Origin: Dryomyza anilis | Lineage: Eukaryota; Arthropoda; Insecta; Diptera; Dryomyzidae | Direction of reading: 5' to 3' | Length of the DNA stretch: 64,000 bases | Assembly (NCBI GenBank): GCA_951804985.1 | Contig: OX638130.1 | Coordinates: 126,555,593 to 126,619,592 of the forward strand | Shown here: positions 11,538 to 23,200 of the stretch, in pieces | How positions within the stretch are numbered: the first letter of the stretch is position 1 | How the letters are laid out: each line of letters begins with the position of its first letter | Made by a program: the position numbers and the translations under genes | Notes under the pieces: generated by a model | The model's input: only the letters and a program-made list of their open reading frames with translations | What the model was told of the DNA's origin: nothing | Database searches by the model: none

Positions 11538-12199
11538 TATACCCTACACTAAGAGTGAAAGGGTATATTCAGTTTGGTACGCCGTTTGTAACACCCTGAA
11601 GAAAGCATCTCCGGTATGGAATCAGCATGACCTCCTGAGTCGATTTAGTGATGTCCGTCTGTCTGTCCTTCTGTCTGTCCATTTGTATGTCCTTCTGTCT
11701 GTCCTTCTGTCTGTCCTTCTGTCTGTCCTTCTGTCTGTCTGCTGAAATCACGATTACGGAAAATGTGAAAGAGCTAGAGCAATGAAACTTTAGATTTGGA
11801 TTACTTATATATCTAAGCTATCTGAACAAGAAAATTGGCATGATCGGTTTATTGTGACCTGAGAACCGTCCATTTATGTTCAAAAACCTCAAAAAAATGT
11901 ACATCTACAGATGAATTTTACTTTATACGTGCTTAGGTATACTTTTTTGGTTCAATGTATATTGACATCATGCTTAAATACATGAAAATAATGTTTCCCG
12001 GCGAAATGACTTGTGGTTCCCAAAAAAAAAAAAATAATCGAAATTCAGTACACCTACCCATTTGTAAATATGGGTAACAAATGAATGGACATTTTTCAGT
12101 GATGTTGTAGTTATTTTCAGGATTCATACCCTGTTGACCACTTTGAATGGTAACTACACATATGTGTAGGGTATTTATAGTCGGCTTAGACCGACTATA
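11538..12199 (+). mobile_element. INE-1/DINE-1/mini-me-like non-autonomous element, copy 2 (intronic)
   Basis: This copy has the same architecture as copy 1: tataccctacactaagagtg start, gccgtttgtaacaccc, catctccggtatgg, cagcatgacctcctgagtcg, a GTCY tract, ttgacatcatgc, the cacatatgtgtagggtattt tail and the tatagtcgg/ccgactata stem-loop at 12176-12199. It lacks the aaagtatatatattcttgat piece present in copy 1. It lies in sense orientation within the first intron of the glycine-rich gene. Confidence 0.85.
11653..11742 (+). repeat. Interrupted GTCY microsatellite with 12-bp period
   Basis: The tract shows gtccgtctgtctgtcc followed by repeated ttctgtctgtcc dodecamers. It is a higher-order version of the tetranucleotide in copy 1, with cctt interruptions every 12 bp. 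Confidence 0.85.
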
Positions 12200-13179
12200 G
12201 TTTTAATGTACACAGATAATAGATATTTGTTGCGCCAACCAACTCTTTCCCCAACGAACTCATTCACTTCTCTCAACGACTTAGTCGGTACGGATTGTGT
12301 ATATTGTCCAGACATAAATTGTAGATGTATTTTAAATGACATATCCCGAGAAGTGGGAAGCGTATTAAGGGTTATCAATTTTTGTGAAATTTCAATGGGT
12401 ATGGGAAGAAAATGAAATCTTTCGATAAAATTTTCCTAAACTGCCCTGACCCTGAAAATCGAATTCTGGAACCGTAAAAAAAAATTTCGACCCTGCCGAA
12501 ATAATGTTAATGTGTTCTTTTATTATTTTTCTTTATTTTCAGTTTATTTTGTTTCCATTGTTCTGGAGTTGTACTCTGGCTGCTCCAATTATCGAGCAAA
12601 TACTAGAAATCAACGGAAGCATACTTAAAAGCATTCATCATCGAAGATCGCATTCAAAAACGCATTAATAGCAATGGACGTGGTTTTGGCAGCGGTTATG
12701 GTGGCGGCGTCCCCTACAACACCCCCACAATTGTCATCAACAACGGGAATGACAATGTGCAGCAACATCATAGTAATCAGGGAAGCTTCGGCGGAAAAGG
12801 AGGCATTTCAACCAGGAGGCAATTATGGTGGGCCACACGGTGGCGGCGGTAGTGGTTTTGGAGGTCATCATAATGCTGAAAACTTTGGCTATGGACACAA
12901 TGGTGGTCGCCATGGCGTCGGCGACGGCAGTATGCAGCATCAGCGTACTCACTATGGCGGCGGTTTCAATGCGGGTGGTTCCTCACAATCTGCCGCTTCG
13001 CCTTCATCGTCGTCCTCCTCATCATTTGGTGGTGCGCCGGGCTATGGCGGTAATCGGGGTGCCGAAAGTGCGAATTCGAAGTCGAGCTCCAATTCGCGGA
13101 GCAATGGTAATGCGGGTACGGAAATTATTTTTTAAATTTAATGCAGTACGAAATAATTATATGACGCTGAAATAGAGAA

Positions 13180-13185
13180 AATAAA
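13180..13185 (+). terminator. Polyadenylation signal of the glycine-rich gene
   Basis: AATAAA at 13180-13185 lies 45 bp after the last in-frame stop and is followed by an AT-rich stretch. The signal is intact although the reading frame is broken. Confidence 0.65.
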
Positions 13186-13412
13186 AAATGTATATATTAA
13201 AAAATTCAAAATTTATTAAACTTTTTATAAATTGCAACTCATTTAATTCGGTTCATAGTAACTTATTGTAAATTATTTGCACAAAAAAAAAATAAAATAT
13301 ATATTTTTTATTATGCCACCCATAAATCAAGCAATCTGACCCGTGTTCAACGCAGCCCAAAATAATTAATTGTATTTGGTAGCTGTGCCAACTTGGCTTA
13401 AACTCAGTTAAA

Positions 13413-13466
13413 ATGTTGAAAGCAGTAGCTGCTGTGATTGCAGTAGCAATATTTGCAACAAAATAA
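13413..13466 (+). pseudogene. 17-codon signal-peptide-like mini ORF, possible gene fragment
   Basis: ATG at 13413 opens MLKAVAAVIAVAIFATK and then TAA at 13464, immediately followed by overlapping aataaataaaac. A TCAGTT string lies just upstream (13403-13408). The peptide has the charged start and hydrophobic Ala/Val/Ile core of a secretion signal, but no mature domain follows. It could be the remnant of a small secreted protein gene next to the glycine-rich gene, or chance. Confidence 0.25.
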
Positions 13467-13469
13467 ATA

Positions 13470-14880
13470 AAACAAAACCCATTGATTGATTAAAATCAGC
13501 GTATAGATCGATACCGTTTTTTTACGGCTTAATACGGCGACAATCGAGAGGCTTGTCAATCAGCAGCAACATTGATCATGACTACCAACCAACTCTAGCA
13601 GTAACACAAAACATGCAACGAGTTGGCCTGATTTGTTTTCAGCTACTCTGTGTTATTAACAGTGTTGGCATAACGAATCAGAAAAGTATTTATTAATAAA
13701 AAAATAAATTTTGTTTGTGCGCTATGTAAACGTACACCTGTGCACGGATTTTCTTAAAATTTGGAGTATATGGGCAAAAACAGAATTTTTTTAGAATTTG
13801 GGGTACTAAAAAATTCAATTTTTTTTTAATAGCACATTATTTTCGTTTTGTGCCGATATACTCTGATATTATAGCATGTGAATTCTGTTCGCGTGAATTA
13901 ATTATTGCAAGGGAGGCAAATGTTATGGCGGTTTTTTTGGTTAAAACTTGGCCAAACTTACGAATTTTGAATATTTTGACCTTTTTCGTGCAGTACTGTG
14001 GATGTGCCTTAAATGAAATATGTTTTGACAAAAATGTCGCGATTTCACAATAAAAGGACTTAAGATAGACATATTTTTTTCATTAAAATACTTTAAAATC
14101 ATTATTTACTATAAAAATAAGCAAAAACAAAATGTAAAAATTTTGCACAATTTTCAAAAAGTCCATAAAATGTTTGCATTTCAATATTTTTATATGCGCC
14201 ACTGATTTTGTATGTATATTAAAAAACTCAGTTCACGCAATATACTAGACTATTTCAAATAACAAAACGAAAAACTGCTGTTTTGAACTAATTCACGCTC
14301 ATTTTTTTCGACATTTGTAGTGATTGTACTCTTTTGATCTTGATGGCACATTGACGAGATATAGGTCATACGGTGCAAATTTATAACAGCTTTCAACTAA
14401 TATTTTCAAATTAAAATTTTATTGAGGGGCGTATGTGCCCTGGCCAAAAAACACAGATATTTTGAAAATGGGGTAAAAAATTGTTTCAATTTTGCACCAC
14501 CATATATCAATTTGTCAAATTATGCTATACAAAAAAAAAATATACTAAACTGATCTTCCACGTATGCCGAGCACTTATTTCTCAGCAAGTGTGATCCTAA
14601 AGTGAAGATCTTGGAACAAAAACTGAGAAGAACTAAAAAAACCTGGAGTATTTCAATGCATTTTTTTCAATTTTTATACTTTAAATTACTATAACAAATA
14701 GAGGTAAAGACTTCTGGCCCTAAAATTTTACATTCTTATAATTTTAGGTATACTTGATCCAAATCTATTAATCATTATCATTAAATCGAAAAACTACGGA
14801 AGTTATTGATAAATTAAAGTCAGTTTCATTGATTTTAAAAAATTTCTGTTTTTGCCCATATATCCTAGGAGAAGGTCACT
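13470..14880. other. AT-rich intergenic DNA, no gene seen
   Basis: Two overlapping 64-67-codon frames on opposite strands at about 13837-14053 mirror each other and have no domain; they are treated as chance. The rest is A/T-rich with poly-T and poly-A tracts. Confidence 0.5.
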
Positions 14881-14895
14881 ATATAGTTTTCGTTG

Positions 14896-15550
14896 ACCAC
14901 GCCCACTTTTACGCCCATTTTTATTTTTGGTGTATAATTCAGATTCATAGCAAAACCACTGAACGTATTTTCTGAAAATTTGCATTACTATGATATAAGG
15001 TCCGTGGAGTGTCCGAAGTCAAAATTAAATCAGATTGGACAAAGAGAAGTGGCCCATAGAACCCAAAAATTCAGTACGCTATATCTCAACCATAATCTAT
15101 CGATTTCAACTAAACTTCTCACTTAATCTCGCCACACCAAGCTCACCACACCAAAACTCACAAAATCAAAATTCACCACACCAAACCTAAATTGAATCCT
15201 CTGACCGATTTCATTCAAATTTGGGATTGGCACCTCCCATACATCCCATACATCCCAAAAATGCAAAATTCTGTATCTTTTAATTTTTATGTTACTTATC
15301 TAACCAAAACTCATTACACCAAACTCACCACACTAAAACTCACCATATCAAAATTCACAAACCAAAACTAAATTTCAAACCTCTGCACCAAATTCCTTAA
15401 AATTTGGAATCTATATCGTAGAAACCCAGGAAAAGTTATCAAACTCAATCAAATTTTCCACAATAAATATGAAAAATATTCTTTATATTAATTAAATCAC
15501 TCCAAATTCACAAAATTTATGCACGACTTGTACACGGGTCCAGCTAGTAT
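14896..15550. repeat. Repeat-derived block with ccaccacaccaaa-type tandem duplication
   Basis: The segment around 14896-14925 (accacgcccacttttacgcc) resembles a string I have seen in dispersed fly repeats. From 15125 to 15425 a ~175-bp unit containing ccacaccaaaactcac, atcaaaattcac and aaatttgggatt/aaatttggaatc occurs twice, diverged. The block ends near 15550 with cacgacttgtacacgggtcc and agctagtatg, which looks like a repeat terminus. It is probably a decayed transposable element of unassigned class. Confidence 0.5.
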
Positions 15551-16560
15551 GATATAAAATTTACAATCGGCTGACCGGTTCAAAAATCTCACCCATTTAA
15601 AAACAACATCATAAGTATACAACTAACATAAAAAAAAATCTGACTTTTTTATCCAATCTCTTTTATTTGTATGTGATATCAGCAGATACCAAATAGACAG
15701 ACAAAAATATTTGATGTTTGCCACGATTCCTTTTGAGTTTAGTACAAAATGATGTATAACCATTCTGTTTGTAGAATTAGTTTGCTCCATACATCGTTGA
15801 ATTGATTTCGTGACAAACAATAATGTTTATGTTCGAAAAAATTCAGGGATATGTTTTATACAAAAAGAAAAATATTTCCATAAAATACATAAAGCATTTA
15901 GGAAAATTAGTTTTTTTGTTTTGTGCTCTTTATCCAGTTTATCCCCATATATTACGTTTCCTTTCACATGCTTCAAAAAAGTGTGTTTTTGGAAAACAAT
16001 AGAAAACGAAATGAGTTAGATCGACAAAACTTGGTATTTATATTGGTATTTTAGTTGTCATAAAAAAAACAATGATCCCAGAATACCTCTCATATCATAC
16101 CTCAGATATGACATATTTTTGGAAGTATTTAAGTTATGGTGTTAGTACACTTGACTAAAATCCGAAAATTTCTGGGTTTGAGACATTTTGGTTAACAAAA
16201 AAAACAATAGGTCTCACTATTTCAGTATAAAAAAAACGTACAGCCCGAGTTTCTTTGGTTTTTTAAAACTATTGTCCAGATTATTATAATTATCGTAACG
16301 ATATACTTTATTTAAAATTACCATACATGTATTAGGAATGAAGTGTAATTAAATTATAATCGAAATTGAATTTATTTTTGTTCACGTGTAAACATTATTA
16401 TATTGTCCAGCTGAATCTGTCAAATTTACCATAAATATGTTACAATACCAACATATGTTACAATACCAAAATTGCATTTGAATAAACTATTTCTTGGCAA
16501 TGTACTTGGTAAAAACTATGTTTCGAAACAAAGAAAATGCTAATCAAATCTAAATACAAC
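15551..16560. other. AT-rich intergenic DNA, no gene seen
   Basis: Two 65-69-codon frames near 15623-16019 are low-complexity Phe/Ser/Lys-rich and lack motifs. A short direct repeat, atatgttacaatacca, occurs twice at about 16435-16470. Confidence 0.5.
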
Positions 16561-16920
16561 GTATGTTCGCAACGCTCGTCTTAATTCGATAATTTATCGA
16601 CTGACGAAGTTGGCAACGTTGTGCAGCATTTTCTATCTACGCCATCGTTTGAACATATTGATGTTTAAAAACAAACAAAATAGAAATTTGATTTAAATAA
16701 ATGTATTCTTGCAACATTCTTCTTGTATACGAAGTTGGTACTCGTTGAGCAGAATTTTCTACCTACGTCTCCTTTGTCGTCGTTTGAAGTATGTATAGGG
16801 TCATTTTAAACATACTGATGTTTGAAAACAAATAGCTCTCTTCTTCTATACAAAGTTGACACTCGGTGATCGGCATTTTCTGCGTACGTGTCTTTTGTTG
16901 TTCGTTGAGAAAACGAGTTC
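16561..16920. repeat. Three diverged tandem copies of a ~120-125-bp unit
   Basis: Anchor points cgaagttgg at 16605, cgaagttgg at 16730 and caaagttga at 16851 are spaced 125 and 121 bp. Each is followed by (g/c)gt-g-c-g, then cattttct-or-aattttct, (a/t)cctacg-like sequence and a cgtttga or cgttgag string. Copies 1 and 2 then share aacata.tgatgttt.aaaacaaa. Divergence is high, so the triplication is old. Confidence 0.6.
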
Positions 16921-17204
16921 GAGTCGGTAATAATTTTGTTATTTGTAAATTAAATAAATATACAAATTGTGTTACAAAAAGTACAAATAGTAACAGAGTA
17001 ATATATAATTTAATAGTGCAGTATATAATTTCTGAAACTAATGTGAAAAAAACCTCAAATAAAAATCAGTGTTTCGATTTTCAAACAGAATTCGGCATGT
17101 TTTTCTACAAAAGCCTACGTGAATTCCTTGCCTACGCTATGTGCTGTACTGAGACCAACTGTAACTGTACCAAATATAAAGCGGGCCTGGATCGTCTGGT
17201 TTAG
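16866..17204 (+). CDS. Unrecognised 112-codon ORF with a Cys cluster
   Basis: The open frame runs from ATG 16866 to TAG 17202-17204. The N-terminal ~75 residues overlap the diverged tandem repeat and AT-rich sequence and look non-coding. The last ~38 residues, beginning FGMFFYKSLREFLAYAM and ending CCTETNCNCTKYKAGLDRLV, have more balanced codon use and four closely spaced Cys. A possible acceptor (tttcaaacag) precedes this part, at about 17090. Beyond the TAG the same frame continues RLLVQLCIH to a TGA at 17235. I do not recognise a family. It may be an exon fragment, a small gene or chance. Confidence 0.25.
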   Translation: MIGIFCVRVFCCSLRKRVRVGNNFVICKLNKYTNCVTKSTNSNRVIYNLIVQYIISETNVKKTSNKNQCFDFQTEFGMFFYKSLREFLAYAMCCTETNCNCTKYKAGLDRLV

Positions 17205-17235
17205 CGTCTGCTGGTGCAATTGTGCATTCATTGAT

Positions 17236-18600
17236 GTCACTTGTACTTGCAGTTTTAAACGAATTATTTATCTATGCATTTAAAAATTTGTATATGAATT
17301 CAATTATTATAAATTCCCACTGTGCATGTTTAAAGATTTTTAATAAAAAAAACAACATTTTATTTTTATTTTATTTTCAGGATTTCTTTCCAAAAATATT
17401 TAAATATGTTTCTATGCACTTTTTGTACTGAAACAACTGATATGTTTCACAGGAAACATATTTATATTCAGATCGTTCCAAATCATGTTATATTTTAAAC
17501 ATACTTATGTTTCGGTTTGCCTATGAAAAAGCTCTCACCCGCCGTTCGGATTCGGCAATAAACTGTAGGTCCCACCACTTTGAGTACAAATATAACACGC
17601 ACAGCTCAAAATGGTATGTTTATTTTGTTTGGATGTAGTAATTATTATGTTTCCATTAGTACATACACCATTTTATGGGGCAACATTAAATTGTTTCCGT
17701 GATATTATAATGTAAGTCAGAGCTCATTACAACACTGTTCAAGTTTCAATACAACCCTGTTTACCAGTCAATTATATATTATGTTTACATAAACTTCCAA
17801 ACATACATGTTAATGCCTGCAAAATTATGTTTGGGAGAGCCCTTTTTTTTGCAACGTGTATCCAAACGTTTATTATTTATATGAGGAGCTCGAGATAATA
17901 AGGTGCTGTACCACAAACATTTGATTCCGATATAATAAATGTATTTATTTTGGAATATAAAATTGAAAATGTTTCTGAAAAGTTTGTTAACCAATATATT
18001 TAACAATTCTAGAATTTTGTATAAGAACAAAGTCATCCTATAAATACATCCTATCATATATTTCTTCAATTATTTTGTATTTGTTTACAAAAAGAACAAA
18101 AATATTATGCAAAAATTATAAAATGTTTGCAAGTCTATTAAAATGAATTTCGTAAATATGAAAATAAGTATTACAATTGCAATAATAATTACCAAAAGAT
18201 ATTTTTATAGAAATTATTTCGTTTATAGTCTTAAATTGTCCTTTTCGATAATCTATAATGTTACGAAATTGATAGGATTTTCGATTAAAACGAACTTATA
18301 TAGAAGGATAGCATTGTTTTTATCGTTATAGATATCTAGATGATATCGTAAATGGTTTGAGTTTCATATCATAATATAATACTTTGATTTTTATATGGAA
18401 AACATATCATTATTATACCGGATTTAAAAATTATCGTCAAATGGTTTGCAGGGTAAGGACATTTTGTGATATACAATTATAATACATATTAAAATAATAA
18501 TATGTTTTCTGCAAACAATATTTACACAGCTTTTTTAATTTTTTTTGTAAATATAAAAATATAATTGTCGCCAACATTTGTTACGTTTACCAGCACTGTG
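17236..18600. other. AT-rich intergenic DNA, no gene seen
   Basis: Several short frames here (for example minus 17785-18069 and plus 18143-18331) are Ile/Tyr/Asn/Lys-rich with no domains, as expected of AT-rich DNA. A small palindrome tatgtttcac/aggaaacata lies at 17441-17460. Confidence 0.5.
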
Positions 18601-19860
18601 TCTCTGAGCCTTTGATTTTCTAAATAGGCACCACCAATCCGCCGACTTTTATTAAAACGTAGCACAAAATTTATGCGTCACCCCCAATAAATTATTACAA
18701 TTGCGTTGTGTTAACAAAGCATATTTTATTTGTAAAAATATGCTAAATAAACTGTAAAACGTTATCCTGACAAACCTCTATAGTGGTCCGTCGTAGGTGT
18801 GACATTAACTACGGTTTCGCCCTGACTTTGCTTTAAAACAGTTTTAACTGCGTTTGTTTATATTTAATTTATTATTGTTTTTGTTTTTCATTCTTTTTAC
18901 TACCAACTGTTGCTGCATTTTACGGCAATTGGTGCAGTGTGTTTTTGTGAAAATGATTTATTTAGGCATGTAAATGAAGTCTTATTTATGCATTGGATTT
19001 ATAGTTGCAGCAGATTAGAGGTGCTTTTAAACCAGGTTTACACCTATTTTCATGTGAATTTAATAGACGTATTTGCATGAGGGGTTTTTTACAAAATTTT
19101 AATACTATGTAGAAATTTATTTTTATTATTTCTTTTAATTCTTTACTATTAAGAGCTTCACCAAGAAAATATATACGAACTTAAGTAATATTTTAAATAT
19201 CTGATGAAGTTTTAAAGATGTATTTATTAAAATGACAACATTTGAATAATGTAATTTTGTAGTATATACCAATTGTAGTACCTACCAGTCTCTGGATTTA
19301 ACTTTAATCCAGAGACTAAAGATCATTTTAATATTTTCCCATTCTGACAAAACTTTCAAATTGCCACTGAAAAACCTTTAAAATTAAATTCATAACTAAG
19401 TGTACGTTATCATTAATTGTTGCACAACATTATCGTAACACAGATCGAGGATAGCTATATATAGCAGCCTTTGAAGAACGCCAATTATTGCCGCCCAACA
19501 TTGGAAACTTTTGTGGAATTTGCGCCTCCAGCAGCATAACTCAACGCCAACAATTAATCTAAACTTTTTGTTTTTTCAATTTGTTTACAACATGTGGCAA
19601 TTGTTGCTGTGGCACATGCCACCCTTGGAACACAAAAGACCAACGGTCCATGAACAATCATGTGGAAATTTTAATCAATAATGGCGCATAGTTTGATTTT
19701 CTGAATAACTCTAATTTAATCAATAAGTTGAAGTCAACAACACAACCATAATAAGTAAAAATTAAAAAAAAAAAACAATTCGATCAAATTGTACAACTTG
19801 TTAACAATAGAAACAAGAACAATCAGAAAAGAGCACAAGTATTGCATTAATAGCATTTTA
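18601..19860. other. Unique non-coding DNA flanking the satellite, possible regulatory sequence
   Basis: Two stretches (about 18610-18960 and 19385-19690) have more balanced composition than neighbouring DNA but no open frame. The second holds a perfect palindrome, gctatatatagc, at 19454-19465 that could act as a TATA element, and the inverted strings gtggcacatgccac near 19609-19622. No exon or promoter can be called with confidence. The region may be conserved non-coding sequence, testable by comparison with related flies. Confidence 0.35.
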
Positions 19861-20136
19861 AGTTAAAGATGTGATTTCTCGAATCCTACTATGTCGTTTC
19901 TTTTGATTTTTATACCAACTGAGCAGATTTAGTATGCCATAAAAAGTGCAAAGCTTGACCCCTCTACGACGCTCCGTTTATGTTTTACAGCCATTTGAAG
20001 TTAAAGATGTGATTTCTCGAATCCTACTATGTCGATTCTTTTGATTTTTATACGAACTGAGCAGATTTAGACTGCTATAAAAAGTGCAAAGTTTGACCTA
20101 TTTACGATGCTCCGTTTAGGATTTACAGCCTTTTGA

Positions 20137-20203
20137 AGTTAGAATAAATTGTGCAAAGTTTGACCCATCTAAGACGCTCCGTTTCGGTTTTACAGCCATT
20201 TGA
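20137..20203. repeat. First B (67-bp) monomer, type example
   Basis: This unit (agttagaataaattgtgcaa...) is the leftmost 67-bp monomer. Compared with A, it keeps the first five bases and the last ~48 bp and lacks about 71 bp of the middle. It still has tgcaaag like A where most B units have tgtaaag, so it looks transitional between the two types. Confidence 0.75.
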
Positions 20204-23200
20204 AGTTAAAGATGTGATTTCTCGAATCCTACTATGTCGATTCTTTTGATTTTTAAACCAACTGAGCAGATTTAGTATGCCATGAAAAATGCAAAGTTTG
20301 ACCCATCTACGACGCTCCGTTTAGGTTTTACAGCCATTTGAAGTTAAAGATGTGATTTCTCGAATTCTACTATGTCGATTCTTTTGATTTTTATACCAAC
20401 TGAGCAGATTTAGTATGCCATAAAAAGTGCAAAGTTTGACCCATCTACGACGCTCCGTTTAGGTTTGAAGTTAGATTAAAATGTGTAGAGTGTGACCCTC
20501 AATGACGCTCAGGTTTTACAGCCATTTGAAGTTAAAGATGTGATTTCTCGAATCCTACTATGTCGATTCTTTTGATTTTTATACCAACTGAGCAGATTTA
20601 GTATGCCATAAAAAGTGCACAGTTTGACCCATCTACGACGCTCCGTTTAGGTTTTACAGCTTTTTGAAGTTAGATTAAAATGTGTAGAGTTTGACCCTCA
20701 ATGACGCTCCGTTTAGGTTTTACAGCCATTTGAAGTTAAAGATGTGATTTCTCGAATCCTACTTTGCCGATTCTTTTATTTTTATACCAATTGAGCAGAT
20801 TTAGTATGCCATAAAAGTGCAAAGTTTGAACCCTCACGACGCTCTGTTTAGGTTTTACAGCCTGTTGAAGTTAGAATGAAATGTGTAAAGTTTGACCCCT
20901 CTACGACGCTCCATTTAGGTTTTACAGCTTTTTGAAGTTAGATTAAAATGTGTAAAGTTTGACCCCTCTACGACGCTCCGTTTAGGTTTTACAGCCATTT
21001 GAAGTTAAAGATGTGATTTCTTGAATCCTACTATGTCGATTCTTTTGATTTTTATACCAACTGAGCAGATTTAGTATGCCATAAAAAGTGCAAAGTTTGA
21101 CCCCTCTACGACGCTCCGTTTAGGTTTTACAGCCTTTTGAAGTTAGATTAAAATGTGTAAAGTTTGACCCCTCTACGACGCTCCGTTTAGGTTTTACAGC
21201 CATTTGAAGTTAAAGATGTGATTTCTCGAATCCTACTATGTCGATTCTTTTGATTTTTATACCAACTGAGCAGATTTAGTATGCCATAAAAAGTGCAAAG
21301 TTTGACCCCTCTACGACGCTCCGTTTAGGTTTTACAGTCATTTGAATTTAAAGATGTGATTTCTCGAATCCTACTATGCCGATTCTTTTGATTTTTATAC
21401 CAATTGAGCAGATTTAGTATGCCATAAAAAGTGCAAAGTTTGAACCCTCTACGACGCTATGTTTAGGTTTTACAGCCTGTTGAAGTTAGAATGAAATGTG
21501 TAAAGTTTGACCCCTCTACGACGCTCCGTTTAGGTTTTACAGCCATTTGAAGTTAAAGATGTGATTTCTCGAATTCTACTATGTGGCATACTAACCATAA
21601 AAAATGCAAAGTATGACCCCTCTACGACGCTCCGTTTAGGTTTTACAGCCATTTGAAGTTAAAGATGTGATTTCTCGAATCCTACTATGTCGATTCTTTT
21701 GATTTTTATACCAACTGAGCAGATTTAGTATGCCATAAAAAGTGCAAAGTTTGACCCCTCTACGACGCTCCGTTTAGGTTTTACAGTCATTTGAATTTAA
21801 AGATGTGATTTCTCGAATCCTACTATGCCGATTCTTTTGATTTTTATACCAATTGAGCAGATTTAGTATTCCATAAAAAGTGCAAAGTTTGAACCCTCTA
21901 CGACGCTATGTTTAGATTTTACAGCCTGTTGAAGTTAGAATGAAATGTGTAAAGTTTGACCCCTCTACGACGCTCCGTTTAGGTTTTACAGCCATTTGAA
22001 GTTAAAGATGTGATTTCTCGAATTCTACTATGTGGCATACTAACCATAAAAAGTGCAAAGTATGACCCCTCTACGACGCTCCGTTTAGGTTTTACAGCCA
22101 TTTGAAGTTAAATATGTGATTTCTCGAATCCTACTATGTCGATTCTTTTGATTTTTATACCAACTGAGCAGATTTAGTATGCAATAAAAAGTGCAAAGTT
22201 TGACCCATCTACGATGCTCCGTTTAGGTTTTACAGCCATTTGAAGTTAAAGATGTGATTTCTCGAATCCTACTATGTCGATTCTTTTGATTTTTATACCA
22301 ACCGAGCAGATTTAGTATCCCATAAAAAAGTGCAAAGTTTGACCCCTCTACAACGCTCCGTATAGGTTTTACAGCCATTTGAAGTTAAAGATGTACTGAA
22401 CAGTTTTATACCAACTGAACAGTTTTAGTATGCCATAAAAAGTGCAAAGTATAACCCCTCTACGACGCTCCGTTTAGGTTTTACAGCCTTTTGAAGTTAG
22501 ATTAAAATGTGTAAAGTTTGACCCCTCTACGACGCTCCGTTTAGGTTTTACCGCCATTTGAAGTTAAAGATGTGATTACTCGAATCCTACTTTGTCGATT
22601 CTTTTGATTTTTATACCAATTGAGCATATTTAGTATGTCATAAAAAGTGCAAATTTTGAACCATCTACGACGCTCTGTTTAGGTTTTACAGCCTGTTCAA
22701 GTTAGAATGAAATGTGTAAAGTTTGACCCCTCTACGACGCTCCGTTTAGGTTTTACAGCCATTTGAAGTTAAAGATGTGATTTCTTGAATCCTACTGTGT
22801 CGATTCTTTTGATTTTTATACCAACTGAGCAGATTAAGTATGCCATAAAAAGTGCAAAGTTTGACATATCTACGACGCTCCGTTTAGGTTTTACTGCCTT
22901 TTGAAGTTAGATTAAAATGTGTAAAGTTTGACCCCTCTACGACGCTCCGTTTAGGTTTTACAGTCATTTGAAGTTAAAGATGTGATTTCTCGAATCCTAC
23001 TATGTCGATTCTTTTGAGTTTTATACCAACTGAGCAGATTTAGTATGCCATAAAAAGTGCAAAGTTTGACCCCTCTACGACGCTTCGTTTAGGTTTTACA
23101 GCCATTTGAAGTTAGACTGAAATGTGTAAAGTTATACCCCTCTACGACGCTCCGTTTAGGTTTTATAGCCTTTTGAAGTTAAAGATGTGATTTCTCGAAT

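Larger units (their letters stand above)
11306..12542 (+). other. Intron 1 of the glycine-rich gene
   Basis: The intron has donor gtaagt at 11306 and acceptor ttctttattttcag ending at 12542, for a length of 1237 bp. About half of it is an INE-1-like insertion (11538-12199). The remaining sequence includes two overlapping short open frames on opposite strands at about 12175-12415 with no recognisable domain. Confidence 0.75.
11297..13135 (+). pseudogene. Secreted Gly/Ser/His-rich protein gene, frame-disrupted
   Basis: Exon 1 (11297-11305) encodes Met-Lys-Val and ends at a strong donor gtaagt. Exon 2 starts at 12543 after a pyrimidine tract and cag (phase 0). The joined start MKVFILFPLFWSCTLAAP is a plausible signal peptide with an Ala-Ala cleavage region, followed by IIEQILEINGSILK. 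That frame stops at 12666. The neighbouring frame, open from 12607 to 12849, then reads EDRIQKRINSNGRGFGSGYG and an Asn/Gln/His-rich stretch up to about 12800. The third frame continues with GGNYGGPHGGGGSGFGGHH and a Ser-rich tail to stop TAA at 13133. The Gly/Ser composition of the three pieces is continuous across two frame changes, so the ancestral protein (roughly 190-200 residues) appears broken by small indels near 12607-12666 and 12790-12830. Sequencing error cannot be excluded. Family not recognised; glycine-rich secreted peptides in flies include cuticular and antimicrobial types. Confidence 0.7.

Noticed and set aside
12825..13175. 116-codon plus-strand frame and 71-codon minus-strand frame overlapping the glycine-rich gene
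   Set aside because: Their Met/Val/Ala-rich composition is the shadow of GGN codons read in other frames.
19454..19465. gctatatatagc as a definite TATA promoter of a gene
   Set aside because: No initiator at proper spacing and no coding exon downstream before the satellite, so it is only mentioned as a palindrome.
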